From: Fratercula arctica
Lineage: Eukaryota > Chordata > Aves > Charadriiformes > Alcidae
DNA: 64,000 nt
Direction: 5' to 3'
Assembly: GCA_947846985.1 (NCBI GenBank)
Contig: CANTUZ010000005.1
Location: 2,542,001-2,606,000 of the forward strand
Shown piece after piece: positions 20,835 through 31,778 of the stretch; position 1 is the first letter of the stretch; each line of letters begins with the position of its first letter. The notes below the pieces were generated by a model that saw only the letters and a list, made by a program, of their open reading frames with translations, did not search any database and was not told the origin of the DNA. A program made the translations under genes and the position numbers.

Positions 20835-21795
20835 TGCAAAATGCTGTGTCTAAACCAAGGACGAAGAACCAGATCTCCAGCTGATAGGAGTCAGCGTAGC
20901 TCCTGTAAAGATCACGTTAGAGGAAATCCCCCCAAAGCACACAGAGACTGGGTCATCCAGTTTTGGGGTAAATACGCTGCATCCCACTGACGTTTCCCAG
21001 GTGAATCACCACCACCTCCAATAAAATCCCTGGGCCAAGTAGTACTCTATTACAGTACATTTTCCATAGCTTCTTGTGTTGTGGAGTAATAACACTCCCA
21101 CTGAAGATACTGGGTAAAAACATTGGTGGTAAAAATAACTTTTGCACCACTGAAGGCTATAAACGAACACCTCAAAACAGTGTAAGCACAGTTACGGGAA
21201 GCAGGTGGAAAAGCCTTCAGATGTTGTAAATCAATGCAAGCCTAATCAGGGCCTGGGGTCCAGGTATTCAGCTGATGTTAATTTGTTTTGCTTCATTTGT
21301 TCGGCAGGTATAAATGAGGGGTATCAACATGTTAGAGCTGGTATGAGCTGCTGGAGGGAGTTTGCGTGTGAGGGAACCAAGAGTCTGTCTCCGGAAAAAG
21401 GTTGGAGCTCCTCCTAGCAGAGGATTATGGTCAGCGAGTAGGTGAGCAATGTCATGCTGATGGCCCGTGACCAAGAATCTTGAAGCTTTGGGGGGCCTCT
21501 GTACCCTAAGAACGTTGCTGCTTGTGTACAGCCAGTGCAAATGGGCTGTGGCTCTTCTCTCAGCGAAGGGACCTATTTTCCCATTTGCAATGACTCTACG
21601 TAACCAAAAAACCAGATCACTGCTATTGTTGTTCAGTCTCTCAAGAAATCTGTGGGTTTTTACAGCTTGTGTTAAGTTAAAACTGTTGCTTCTGGGTCAC
21701 TGGATTTTTGAATTGTGCTGAATGGCTCTGTGTGGTTTTTCCAGGTGGGTGTAAGGAAATGAACAGCCTGAGCAGCAGGATCAGATGGGACTGGG
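20835..21795. other. Intergenic, no gene seen
   Basis: No recognisable gene or repeat. Confidence 0.45.
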
Positions 21796-22190
21796 ATCAT
21801 AGAATGTGTTGGGTTGGAAGGGATCTCTAAAGGCCATCTCGTCCAACCCCCCTGCAGTGAGCAGGGACATCTTCAACTAGATCAGGTCGCTCAGAGCCTC
21901 ATCCAGCCTGGCCTTGGATGTCTCCAGGGATGGGGCCTCCACCCCCTCCCTGGGCAACCTGGGCCAGTGTCTCACCACCCTCAGTGTAAAGAACTTCTTC
22001 CAAATGTCTAATCTAAACCTGCCCTGCTCTAGTTTAAACCATTGTCCCTCGTCCTGTCGCTACGTGCCCTTTCAAACAGCCCCTCCCAGCTTTCCTGGAG
22101 CCCCTTTAGGGACTGGCAGGGGCTGGAAGGTCTCCCCGGGGCCTTCTCTTCTCCAGGCTGAACCCCCCCAGCTCTCTCAGCCTGTAGATG
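21796..22190 (-). mobile_element. CR1 LINE 3' fragment
   Basis: Reverse-oriented CR1 beginning with the tail ATAGAATGTGTTGGGTTGGA and extending to GAACCCCCCCAGCTCTCTCA, including the CTTTCCTGGAGCCCCTTTAG block present also at 60.9 kb. It is one of the longer copies of this subfamily here. Confidence 0.92.
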
Positions 22191-23202
22191 GGAGACTGAG
22201 CTCTTCTGCTCAGAGGCGCAGAAGGTATGTAACTAGCCATCTTATTGGTTGTTTGTGTTACTTACTGTTATTCATTAACTGATTCACAAATCCAGGTTTA
22301 GATATTTATGGGATATTTAATTAGTTTTAAGATCTTCTGACATATAGCATCAGCCCCTATTCCTTTATCCTCATGCTGAAATTGCCTGCAAAGTGCTCAT
22401 TGGCCTCCCCAAAGTCATAGAAACTTGCCATCTCCGCTCTAAATAGCTTCTCAGTGCTAGTGTTGCTTTGTGCTGAACTTGCCACCAGAAGTAGTAAATC
22501 CAGGAATGCTTTTTAAAAGAGAAAGAACCATGGCCAATGCGAAAAGGGAGGGGGGGAAGTTAAATTTAAGTGGTTGATCTATAAGTAATTCTGTGTTTAT
22601 GTCTGTCACGCCAATCTTCAAGCATGCAAGAACTATCAACTGAAAATAATTGGGAACGTTGCACCGGTGTTGGCTGCGGCTGGTTCAGCCACCCGGATGT
22701 GTAGGTCCCTTCACCTCCAGGTTCTGGAGCTGACCTCGCAGTGACAGTCGGGTCCTTGGCCCTGAGGTTTTTCAGTCTGAAAGATGTTGTGGTATAACAA
22801 GGCCAGAGCTGATGCTCACTGGTGAGAGCAAGCGGCATCTCTGTGTGGTTTGTTGTTTTGTGAATATATTCTGGGCTGCCAAAGGTCTTTTTGGAAAACA
22901 GGGCCCTGAACCCCGCATTTCCAAGTATCTAATTAGCAGCTTTCATTTGGGTCTGTGGGTTGGTACATATGGGGAGGTGGGATGGAAATGCTCTGTCGTT
23001 GGTGCAGTAGGGAAAATGGGAGAGGAAATGAGGATTTCGGAGCCTTGACCAAACTATGGGATGCTGGTGGGGCAGGTTTGAGAGATGAGCTGCACTGGCA
23101 GAGGTGGAGGGATTGGCTGACCGGCTTCTCCGTGGTTACCTTTGGCTGCCAACCCTGAAAAGAGTGCTGTGCGGGGGTAACTTGAGGGTGGTCAAATACC
23201 AC
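22191..23202. other. Intergenic, no gene seen
   Basis: No gene seen. GC content rises slightly and frames reach only about 90 codons. Confidence 0.45.
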
Positions 23203-23377
23203 AAGAGGTTGCCCAGAGAGACTGTGGAGTCTCCATCCTTGACGGTAGTCAAAACCTGACTGGACGCAGTCCTGGACAGCCTGCTCTAGCTGGTCCTACC
23301 TGAGCAGAGTTGTTGGACTGGATGACCTCAAGAGGTTCCTTCCGAGCTTGGTGATTCAATGGTTTAGTAATTCTGTA
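23203..23377 (+). mobile_element. Old diverged CR1 3' fragment
   Basis: AGGTTGCCCAGAGAGACTGT, TTGGACTGGATGACCTCAAG and AGGTTCCTTCCGAGC preserve the CR1 order, but spacing and sequence have decayed and the tail is barely recognisable. Confidence 0.75.
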
Positions 23378-26040
23378 ACTTTAAGAGACAGCCCTGAAGA
23401 GCTGGAATACAATTGCCAGTATTGGGAGGGGGCTCTTCCTTCCCCTCCTCATCCCTTCAGTAATCGCCTTCCTCTGCCACCTGCCGCATTTACCAGGATC
23501 CTGCCACGTTGGGCTCATGACCGTTTTGCTGCCATTGGTAATCTGCTGCCCAAGGCTACCTGCCTGCTCGTACAGCCCAGAAACTGTGGCAAAGAAGCAC
23601 CAAAGTGGGCAGGATTAATGTGCCGGGCACAGTGAGCGGAGACACTTTGGGTGGCAAGTGGGTGGATCTTTGAAAAGAGCGTGTCCAAGTTGAGTGACTC
23701 TTCTCGGCGGTGTTTTATTTTGGATATCGGAGACTACTGAGAAAATTCAAGACTCGGTCTTGTCTCTCAGTCACGCTCCATGGCGCGAGGCTGTGGAGCA
23801 AAATCCGTGGATCTTAAAACTTGAAAGGACCTTGCTGCTTGCCGGTGGAAGCTGTGGGACCTGGACCATCCGTGGGATGCGGGCTGTCACGCTTCCACAT
23901 GCCCTTTAGGGGAATTACCTGCTATTTCCTCTCCTGCTCTATGAGGAAACACCATGCAACTCATTGCATGGGTTGATTTGAAATAATTGCTCTGATTTTT
24001 GACAAGGAAGCTAAACGCAAATTCCATACGGTTTTTGGGAGCCGGTATCTCAAGACAAGCAATTAAATCTAATTGATTTGTCTCCCTGGGAAACAGCTTT
24101 GGGACGATTTTTAATAAGGCCTCAGTAGATGCTGTTAAAAAGTTGGTGCCTGACAAATTGCAAGGGTGCGACTTGGCAAGTGAGTTTATAAGTGTGTGTA
24201 AATTGGCTCCTCTGTGCATCATTAACATCTGAAGTTCCTTCTCTCCTGGAAATTAGCAGCTCCCTGCGCTTACCCTCAGGTTTGATTATTGCCCTGACCT
24301 AGGGGACAGGGAAAGACTGCCTCAAAGGAAAAAGTCTGAAAATTGGCAAGATCTCTACAATGTTTTTGTGGGTTTTTTTGTGGTTTTTATTTATTTTTTT
24401 TTTTTAAATCCCACGAAAACCGAAGAGATCCTGGTCTAATCAATTTTATTTAAAGATTAGGGGTCAAGTATCGCACTGTTGGGGCCGCAGCTTTAAAACG
24501 GCTTGGATCGGGCTGGTTCCAAATACGTCTCTTTTGTGGGGTGACACGTTGCAGACTGATGAACCCAATCTTCACAGCAAAAACTAAACTCAGAAATGGT
24601 TCTCGGCAAAAACAAGGCTAATCCCGAGTTGTCCCAGGCTCTGCAGGCCTCTTCTGGCTGCGCCTTCTTGCCAGAAGCACATAGGGCACAAAGGTTTGAA
24701 TAAAATCCCGGATTTAATTTTAGAAGAGAGGACGTTGTCAGGGAATCTGACAGCGAGTACGGAGCTCATCTGGAATGTGAGTTGAAGCGTGGGACATTTT
24801 TCCCCTTGTTAAGCATGAAGACAGTGGAATTGCCTCAAATGAGCTTATCTTTGCGTTTGAAACGCAAATGGTCGTTAGAGAAAAAGGAGCTTTTTCAGCA
24901 TCCAAGTCTGAAATCAGTCTGGGCTCGTGATAACCGTTCTTAACAGGAGAGCTCAAGACTTGAAAAAAAACTCCCTAATCCCACGATGGGTCAAAATTAA
25001 ATTGCTTTGGTTGTGTTATGCTGGGGATGGTCCTGGCACAGCATGGGGGGGTGGGCAGCAAAACCCTTCTCCAACCCAAGAGCTGCCCCTGTGCTGTGGC
25101 TCTGAGCTCAGAGATGTGGCCAACGCTTCTGGTTTCGACTGTCAGGCCTGGGATCCCTCTAGTTCCCCTCCTGCAAATAGATGGCCGAGATTTTTGTGTT
25201 ATTTTGGAGCTGTCTTGGTTTTGTTGGTTTTGGGGGGGGGGGGGGGAAATGGCCGTTTCGTTATAAAATATAATGTAAAAACTGTAACTTTAAAGGGTGC
25301 GTCCTCAGCTGGGGATTGTCTGGGGAGGCCGCAGCCAAATGAGCAAGTTGAGTGGTAGCAAGTGACTTTGGATGACTGAGCCATTTGGGCGAATAAAATA
25401 CACGAGTTTCCCCTGCACTACATACACCGGCAGTTTAGGGAAATCCCCCCAGCAACACCTGGGGGATTTACACCATCCAGGTATCTCCGGACTGCTTTGA
25501 GGTATTACAAGATGAGGAACGCTACCTGGGAAACTTAAAATTTTTTTCATTTCTTTTTTTTTTTTTTTTTTTTTTGCCTTGAGGCAGAATACCCTTTCTA
25601 CAAGCAATAGGTCACGCCTGCAGGCATTTGGTCTTAAGGCCTGTTTTGTTGTTTTGGTTTTTTTCCCTGAGCAATATTTCAGAGCTGCTGCAATTACTGC
25701 ACATGGACTGCATATTTCAGTATCTAGTCTATGCAGAGGCTACTGAGGCTCTTCTTAAGAAGCATTTATTTATGTAAAATTCATTAGGCCTTGGCAAGCA
25801 TAGGGTAAATACAACTGACTTATTTATAAAATAACAGCATGACAGGCAGAGCTGAGGAAGCTTTTGGTAACCGTTGATGATTTTCATGAGAGCTTCAAGA
25901 CTGTGTTTGCGCGTGGCAACCGTGTATAGTTCACAGGTATTATAATCCCGGCGGTTCAGTCTTTGTAGTGTTGGGCTAACAGTGTCACAAATAACCTCGT
26001 TAAATGGCAAACCTGGTTAGATTAGGCTAAAAGCCTATCT
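23378..26040. other. Intergenic, no gene seen
   Basis: About 2.7 kb. It has homopolymer runs (T near 24389-24404, a 15-base G run at 25232-25246 and a 22-base T run at 25554-25575). Frames of 90-143 codons occur but show no known domain. Confidence 0.5.
25232..25246. repeat. 15-base G run
   Basis: Uninterrupted run of 15 G. It would be prone to length change and to sequencing error. Confidence 0.9.
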
Positions 26041-26553
26041 CGAATCCCAGACTAGTAGGGGTTGGAAGGCACCTCTGGAGATCATCCCCTCCAACCCCCT
26101 GCCAGAGCAGGGTCACCCAGAGCAGGTGGCACAGGAACGCCTCCAGGTGGGGTTGGAATGTCTCCAGAGACGGAGACTCCACCACCTCTCTGGGCAGCCT
26201 GTGCCAGGGCTCTGCCACCCTCACAGCAAAGAAGTTCCTCCTCATGTTGAGATGGAACTACCCATGGTCAAGTTTGTGCCTGTTACCCCTTGTCCTGTCG
26301 CTGGGCACCACTGAGAAGAGCCTGGCCCCATCCTCCTGACACCCCCCCTTTCAGTATTTACATGCGTTGATAAGATGCCCCCTCAGCCGTCTTTTTTCCA
26401 GAGGGAAAAGCCCCAAATCCCTCAGCCTTTCTTCATCAGAGAGATGTTCCAGTCCCCTAATCATCTTGGTAGCCCTCTGCTGCACCCTCTCCAGCAGTTC
26501 CCTGTCCTTCTTGAACCAGGGAGCCCAGAACTGGACACAGTACTCCAAATACT
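26041..26553 (-). mobile_element. CR1 LINE 3' fragment, young subfamily, inverted
   Basis: The - strand counterpart of 20389-20834, extending further 5' to include the AGCCCAGAACTGGACACAGT block. It starts with GAATCCCAGACTAG, the reverse complement of the same unusual 3' end seen at 20.8 kb. Confidence 0.93.
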
Positions 26554-26847
26554 GTCCTGTGTTTCTGCTTCTAAAAACCCTTCTAAGAATATCCCTGCAA
26601 ACATACGACTGAGCACTAGGTGTAGAGTTGAGAGCCATAGCCCTGGGTGACCGCCACCTTGATGTGGCCAATGCATCCCACCCCAAAGGAAGCATGTAAG
26701 ATTTATGACTTGAACCTCTGCTTGAAGGTCTTTATACTTGTACACGTTACCACACCACCGCTTTTGAGAAGTCTGCGTTTTGATGAGATAGCTAGCTACC
26801 ATGTATATATGATGCTGGTGGCTAGCAATGAGTAGTTTAGCAGAATG
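26554..26847. other. Intergenic, no gene seen
   Basis: Short unremarkable stretch between two - strand CR1 copies. Confidence 0.4.
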
Positions 26848-26966
26848 TCAGGGATCTCACGGTTGTAGGGGGTTGGGAGGGACCTCTGGAGATCAACCAA
26901 GGGACTCCGGAGTCCAACCCCCCGGCTAAAGCAGGTTCACCAGAGCGGGTTGTTCAGGGTTGCATC
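26848..26966 (-). mobile_element. CR1 LINE, 3' part of an interrupted copy
   Basis: GGTTGGGAGGGACCTCTGGA through GTTGTTCAGGGTTGCATC. The CR1 order then stops and resumes at 27091, so this and the next CR1 segment are two halves of one element. Confidence 0.82.
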
Positions 26967-27090
26967 TTTCTGTTGTACGAAGGTGGGATTATCAGCACCG
27001 GACTTTAGACACAAGGTCTCAGATTAAAAAAAATACTGAAAGCAAATAATAGGAGGCCTGTATTAGCACATAATTTCTCGACAGTAGTTT
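26967..27090. other. 124-bp insert inside CR1
   Basis: Sequence between the two CR1 halves that does not belong to CR1. It is AT-rich with an eight-base A run, no terminal inverted repeat, no obvious target duplication and no resemblance to anything I recognise. Confidence 0.55.
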
Positions 27091-27405
27091 GGCAGGGTTT
27101 TGAATATCCCCGGAGGAGACTCCACAGCCTCTCTGGGCAGCCTGTGCCAGTGCTCTGGCACCCTCGAAGTAAAGAAGTTTTTCCTCCTGTTGAGATGGAC
27201 TTTCCTGTGTGCCAGTTTGTGCCCGTTGCCCCTTTTTCTGTCACTGGGCATTACTGAGAAGAGTCTGGCCCCATCCTCTTGACACCCGCCCTTTAGATAT
27301 TGGTAAACATTGATGAGATCCCCTCTCAGTTTTCTCTTCTCCAGGCTGAACAGACCCAGGTCTCTCGGCCTTTCCTCATAAGAGAGGTGCTCCAGTCCCT
27401 TGACC
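27091..27405 (-). mobile_element. CR1 LINE, 5' part of an interrupted copy
   Basis: Continues the element of 26848-26966 from GGTTTTGAATATCCCCGGAG to CTCCAGTCCCTTGACC, where the probable LTR begins. The expected next CR1 bases (ATCTTCG) reappear just after that LTR. Confidence 0.85.
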
Positions 27406-27406
27406 G

Positions 27407-27912
27407 TGTGAAAAATAGTGAAGGTATTGTTGGCTTTCGCAATAATAACAAGGCTATAAATACTTGAATGATAAGGATAATTAACCTTTAGTAAATTAGG
27501 AAACATGAGAAACCTTAAAGATAACAACTAACAGCAGCTATGAAGAAGAACATCTGAGAGAAACAAAAGAGAACTTCTCCAAGAGACCCCACAAATGATT
27601 AACAGAAGGAGACAGACGCATAGGAGAAGGGAGCTGATATGCATGGAAAAAGGGAACTGAAGATTATTGATCCTCAGAAACAATTGCCAGAAGGAAAACA
27701 CACAAATAGAAGAAAAAGGGATTAATGATAATCAATCATCATAAATCATTACTCTGATGCAATGTTGAATGTATATAAGACATGGGTGAAGTATTAGCTG
27801 GTGTGCCTCTGACTTGAGTCATGCACCCAGCGCTGTGCTTTTGCTTTATCGACTGTGTCCCTATAATAAAATAAGTGCCATTTCTGTTTAAGGAATCTGG
27901 CTGTTTATTACA
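27407..27912 (+). mobile_element. Probable solo LTR of an endogenous retrovirus
   Basis: A 506-base block with LTR anatomy: it begins TGTGAAAAAT and ends TTTATTACA, with TATA box TATATAA at 27772-27778, poly-A signal AATAAA at 27865-27870 and a short U5 after it. The GCACCCAGCGCTGTGCTTTT segment between them resembles the R region of avian LTRs I remember. Flanks are ACCG (27403-27406) and ACCA (27913-27916), compatible with a 4-base target duplication with one transition. After it the CR1-like bases ACCATCTTCGG resume. No primer-binding site or retroviral genes adjoin it, so it is a recombined solo LTR. Its promoter could still act on nearby sequence. Confidence 0.6.
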
Positions 27913-28477
27913 ACCATCTTCGGAGCCATGTATTGCAATGCACTTTGATGCCTTGTACCACAGAGATCTTGCATGAGGTATTGCCCTCTTGTGGCTGTTC
28001 AATGAAGAGATGAGTAACTGAGACGGTGGAAGCGGCACGAAGCCAGTTTAGGAAGATGGAAGGCACAGTCCCAGTTCTTCTCACAGGTATGGATGAGACT
28101 GTTCTCTTTATTGTATCTCTTTCTGGAATCTGGGTTTATTACCAAATTATTAGCTCCGTTCTTTGTTGCAAAACTTCACGGGAAGTATGATGCCTGATGC
28201 TCCTGGGGCGAACTGCAGCACACAAAGACCTGGACCTCATGGATTTATTGCAGCCACAGGTCTACGCAACCATGGAGGGATCGGCCTGTGCTTTGTAACC
28301 CTTGGAGAACTCCAATTTATCTTCTGACATATGTGCAGAAGTCTTAGTTTTGTAAGAGTGACACACGGCCAACGTAGCAGACAGGCTTTAAGAAGGACTG
28401 ACAGAGGGTATCATCCATGTTAATAGTGCAGAAATTATGGGCAGGTAAAACTGGAACAGACGCGTTCCTATTCCCGG

Positions 28478-28549
28478 ATGGGGAATGTGGCGCTGGATGG
28501 AAAGTGGCGCTCCCATAAACGGATGGATGGAAAGTGGCGCTCCCATAAA
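28478..28549. repeat. 30-bp minisatellite, about 2.4 copies
   Basis: Two matching 25-base cores (28495-28519 and 28525-28549) containing AAAGTGGCGCTCCCATAAA, spaced with period 30, plus a partial upstream copy GGATGGGGAATGTGGCGCT. Confidence 0.9.
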
Positions 28550-29140
28550 TGAGCATATAATGAGTTGGATGCTTTCTGAAACCAGAGGGGAATTTTTGTT
28601 AGCTCTTCAAAGTAGTGCTAGTAACTTCTGTTCTTTCTTATGCCAGGGTACACACCTGCTTCAAGTAGTGCACGGGCTTCACGAGTGGTTTATCTTCTGC
28701 CATTTCTGTGGGGGCTGCGCGAAATTAAAACTTTGCTTCTGTACAAGAATTGGAGATTGCCCATAAAATCACCAGGGAAGGCATTTACACTGGCACGCGG
28801 TGCTGTGCTAGCTGTTACCACTGCCCTCGTCTAAGGTATGCTCTTCTGCAGAGTAGCTGTCGTCAAATTTATTTTTGCCCAATAGGCGTAAGTGATAAAC
28901 TTCAAACTCCAGAGCAAGACAAATTGGTTTGAAAACAACTTGTGATTAAAGTAATTTTAAGGCTGTAGTTTAATTTAAAGAAATCAGAACACCGGACTCC
29001 TGTGAGATGTGAAACTTCAGTAGCCTGGAATGGCACCCGAGGGCTGGCAGGACCTAAGGAGAACACCGCCATCTGTTTCTTTTCCTGGGAGAAGACTCAG
29101 GTATCAAGCCACAGCCATTTTAAAAAGGTCCTACAGCATG

Positions 29141-29182
29141 AAAGTCATAGGAGTCAAAGGGAAAGTCGCAAGAGTCAAAGGA
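29141..29182. repeat. 21-bp tandem repeat, 2 copies
   Basis: Adjacent units of the form AAAGTCxxAxGAGTCAAAGG. Confidence 0.85.
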
Positions 29183-30743
29183 TATGGGGTGAAGAGATAG
29201 TTTATCACATTTCTAGCTCCCCTTGACGATATTCTGAAAAAGCCTCGTATATGCATCCACGAAAGCTTCAGAGACACCCCTCCCCAGACGCGTCCTCGCA
29301 TGTTTATAAAGCCTCATTAGGGACGAGGGGCGCTTACCCTTGCAGTCAAGCTGGCGTTTTTGCCAGCGCTTGCAGATGTCTGCATGAATATTCCTGTGCT
29401 GCTAAATCTGGACCCGTGACTTCCTTAACAGACCGATGTTCCTCACTCTACAGTGAAATCATTTTTCTGTCATATGTAGACGCGTCATATGTCATATTCT
29501 AATCGGGTGTGGAAAGAAGAAAAAGAATAGTCGCGTTTCCTGGAGACACAGATAACTATATATTACTGTTAATTCTTTGTACCAGTGAGTATTTCTGTGT
29601 GAAGCTTCTGTTGTTATTTCACCTGAAGAAGTTCCCCATTTTTTAAGAACAAGGCATGCTGTGATTTAGAGCACCATGGGCCTTTTTTTTTTTTTTTCTG
29701 AAATATTTCAGAATATTTCAGACTGAAATATTTCTTATGGCAGTTTAAGCTCTGACTTTGCTCCCTTTTAAGCTGGAAGCAACCTTCTGTGAGAAGATGA
29801 GGCGATAGACGAGCCTGTCTCAGATGGGGTACCGTAGTCGCCTGTTTAATTTGTCCTCTGTATCTCTTCCAAAGGAGGACGTGTTACAATATTCACACCA
29901 TCACATAATCACGCTCTAATCGCAAACGAGGGGGTGCTTGGGCTGAACTTTGCTTTCTGTGTCTATAGGGCCACTAGGTAAATAATTACTGCAAGTACTG
30001 AGTTATGTTCAACGAAGCAATGCAGGGTGGATGGAAAGATCCTTCAATGCCAAGTCTTCCCACACGTCTTTGAATTGCAAAAAGGGGAAGGGGGGAGAAA
30101 TCCATCTATATCCTAAAAGTGTTAATACTGTTATGGAAATCTATAGGGTAAAATTTATAGAAAGGAGGGAGGTCTTTAATTGGACACTGGATTATATCTC
30201 TTTTTATATATCACTAGGTAAAGCTGAAAAAAACCCCACAATGCACCTGGGCTGTGCTACCCGCCTGTTGATGACCAGGGATTTAATTCTTCTGTGACAG
30301 CATTAAGGACCTAATTGTTTTAATGGAGTAGCTTCAGCTAGAGCTCTAGACCCCTTTGGTGATATTAGTACCACTAAATAATTTGTGCTGAAAGGGTTTC
30401 TAGAGATCTGCACTTCACCTCCACCTGCTCAGGGCTGTGTACCCGACCAAGCTGACCGCCACAGAGGAGGCGTCTTTGTCTTCAACTTTCAGCTCTTTAG
30501 TCTGAGAAGACGGCTTGCAACAGTTCAGCTTTTTCGATTAATCACTGTTAAGCTTAATACTTATATTTTGCTTTTTATGTTAGGTATATGCGAGTAAAAC
30601 TTAGATTTTGAGCGTGGCAATGCAAACTTGCAAATGTTTGTGAACTGGAAAACAGACACACCCCCCCCCCTCCAAAAAATTTTAATCACGCTCTTTAGAA
30701 GGGAGATGCAATTTTGACTAAGTTACAACTTCTTCTTTCTTCC

Positions 30744-30745
30744 AG
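30744..30745 (+). promoter_or_regulatory. Candidate 3' splice site before OR-D
   Basis: CTTCTTCTTTCTTCCAG is a near-ideal acceptor. The coding exon would begin at 30746, 25 bases before the ATG at 30771. This excludes the in-frame ATG-side extension upstream (30714-30745). Confidence 0.65.
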
Positions 30746-30782
30746 GTACACCTCTGCAATCGTTTCTACAATGAAAGATAAG

Positions 30783-31778
30783 ATGCAGAGGGTCAACCTA
30801 TCAACGGTATCTGAATTTGTTCTCGTAGGCCTTTCTGATGCCCCAGAGGTCCGTTTTCTTCTCTTCGTGCTGTTTTTGATCATTTATTTGGCCACCGTGG
30901 CGGGCAACATCACAATCCTCGTTGCCATGAGCACAGACGCTCGACTGCACAACCCCATGTACTTCTTCCTTGGCAACTTATCCTTACTGGATATCTTATG
31001 TCCCACTATCACTGTGCCGAAGATGCTGGAGGCCTTGTTGCTTGAGAACAAGGTGATTTCGTTCACTGGCTGCATGCTCCAGCTCTTCTTCCTCATTGAC
31101 GTTGTAGGCACGGAGATTTTTCTCTTGGCCGTGATGGCATATGACCGTTACGCTGCAATATGTCATCCGCTGCAGTACACGAATATCGTGAGTTTGAAAC
31201 TGTGCGCTCACCTAGCCATTGGCACCTGGGTAGCGGGATTTCTTAATTCTCTGTTGCACTCATCGTTGATTTTTACGGTCTCTTTTTGTGATTCCAATGA
31301 AGTTGACCAATATTACTGTGATATTCCCCCTGTGCTGGCCCTTTCCTGCTCGCCTACTTACAGTAGGGAACTGGTGCTTCTCGTAGTTGCTGGGGTCCTT
31401 GGAAGTGCTGCCTTTGTGGTCACTCTCATCTCCTATATCTATATCCTGGTGGCTATCCTGTACATGAAGTCTTCCGAGAGCAGGCACAAAGCCTTCTCCA
31501 CTTGTGGTTCTCACTTGACGGTAGTATGCCTTTTCTACGGGACCACCATTTGCACGTATGTACGGCCTTCCTCCACTTACTCACCTCATCAGGATAGGGT
31601 AGTCTCCATGCTCTATGGAATCCTCACTCCCCTGCTAAACCCCATAATCTACAGTCTGAGGAACAAAGAAGTTAAATGTGCTCTAAGAAGACTGATCAGC
31701 CACGTAAGAACTCTTTTAACAAGGCAAGAACCTCTCTCTCGGTCTCTGGCATCCTCTAGAGCCCCAGCAACTGGATAG
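30783..31778 (+). CDS. Olfactory receptor, class II, family uncertain (OR-D)
   Basis: Odorant receptor of 331 residues counted from the ATG at 30783. An ATG at 30771 in the same frame (four residues longer) is equally possible and would be first in the spliced exon. Landmarks: sequon N5-L-S, NPMYFF at 57-62, TM3 cysteine C97, MAYDRYAAIC at 118-127, loop 2 cysteines C169, C179 and C189, KAFSTCGSH at 236-244 and PLLNPIIY at 283-290 (usually PMLNP). The loop 2 FCDSNEVDQYYCD and TM2 LLDILCPTITVP separate it from the family 4 genes upstream; it looks closer to the family 5/12 type, from memory. The cytoplasmic tail is about 18 residues longer than usual, ending in a Ser/Arg-rich stretch. It has no close paralog in the window. 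Confidence 0.94.
   Translation: MQRVNLSTVSEFVLVGLSDAPEVRFLLFVLFLIIYLATVAGNITILVAMSTDARLHNPMYFFLGNLSLLDILCPTITVPKMLEALLLENKVISFTGCMLQLFFLIDVVGTEIFLLAVMAYDRYAAICHPLQYTNIVSLKLCAHLAIGTWVAGFLNSLLHSSLIFTVSFCDSNEVDQYYCDIPPVLALSCSPTYSRELVLLVVAGVLGSAAFVVTLISYIYILVAILYMKSSESRHKAFSTCGSHLTVVCLFYGTTICTYVRPSSTYSPHQDRVVSMLYGILTPLLNPIIYSLRNKEVKCALRRLISHVRTLLTRQEPLSRSLASSRAPATG

Larger units (their letters stand above)
27917..30743. other. Intergenic upstream of OR-D
   Basis: About 2.8 kb with a 30-bp tandem repeat at 28495-28549, a 21-bp tandem repeat at 29141-29182 and a palindrome at 29698-29711. No supported gene. Confidence 0.5.

Noticed and set aside
25018..25266. Frames ending in the G run near 25.23 kb
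   Set aside because: Glycine-rich ends are produced by the homopolymer. No other coding evidence.
30714..30782. N-terminal extension of OR-D
   Set aside because: The part before 30746 lies upstream of a near-ideal splice acceptor and encodes nothing typical of an OR N-terminus.
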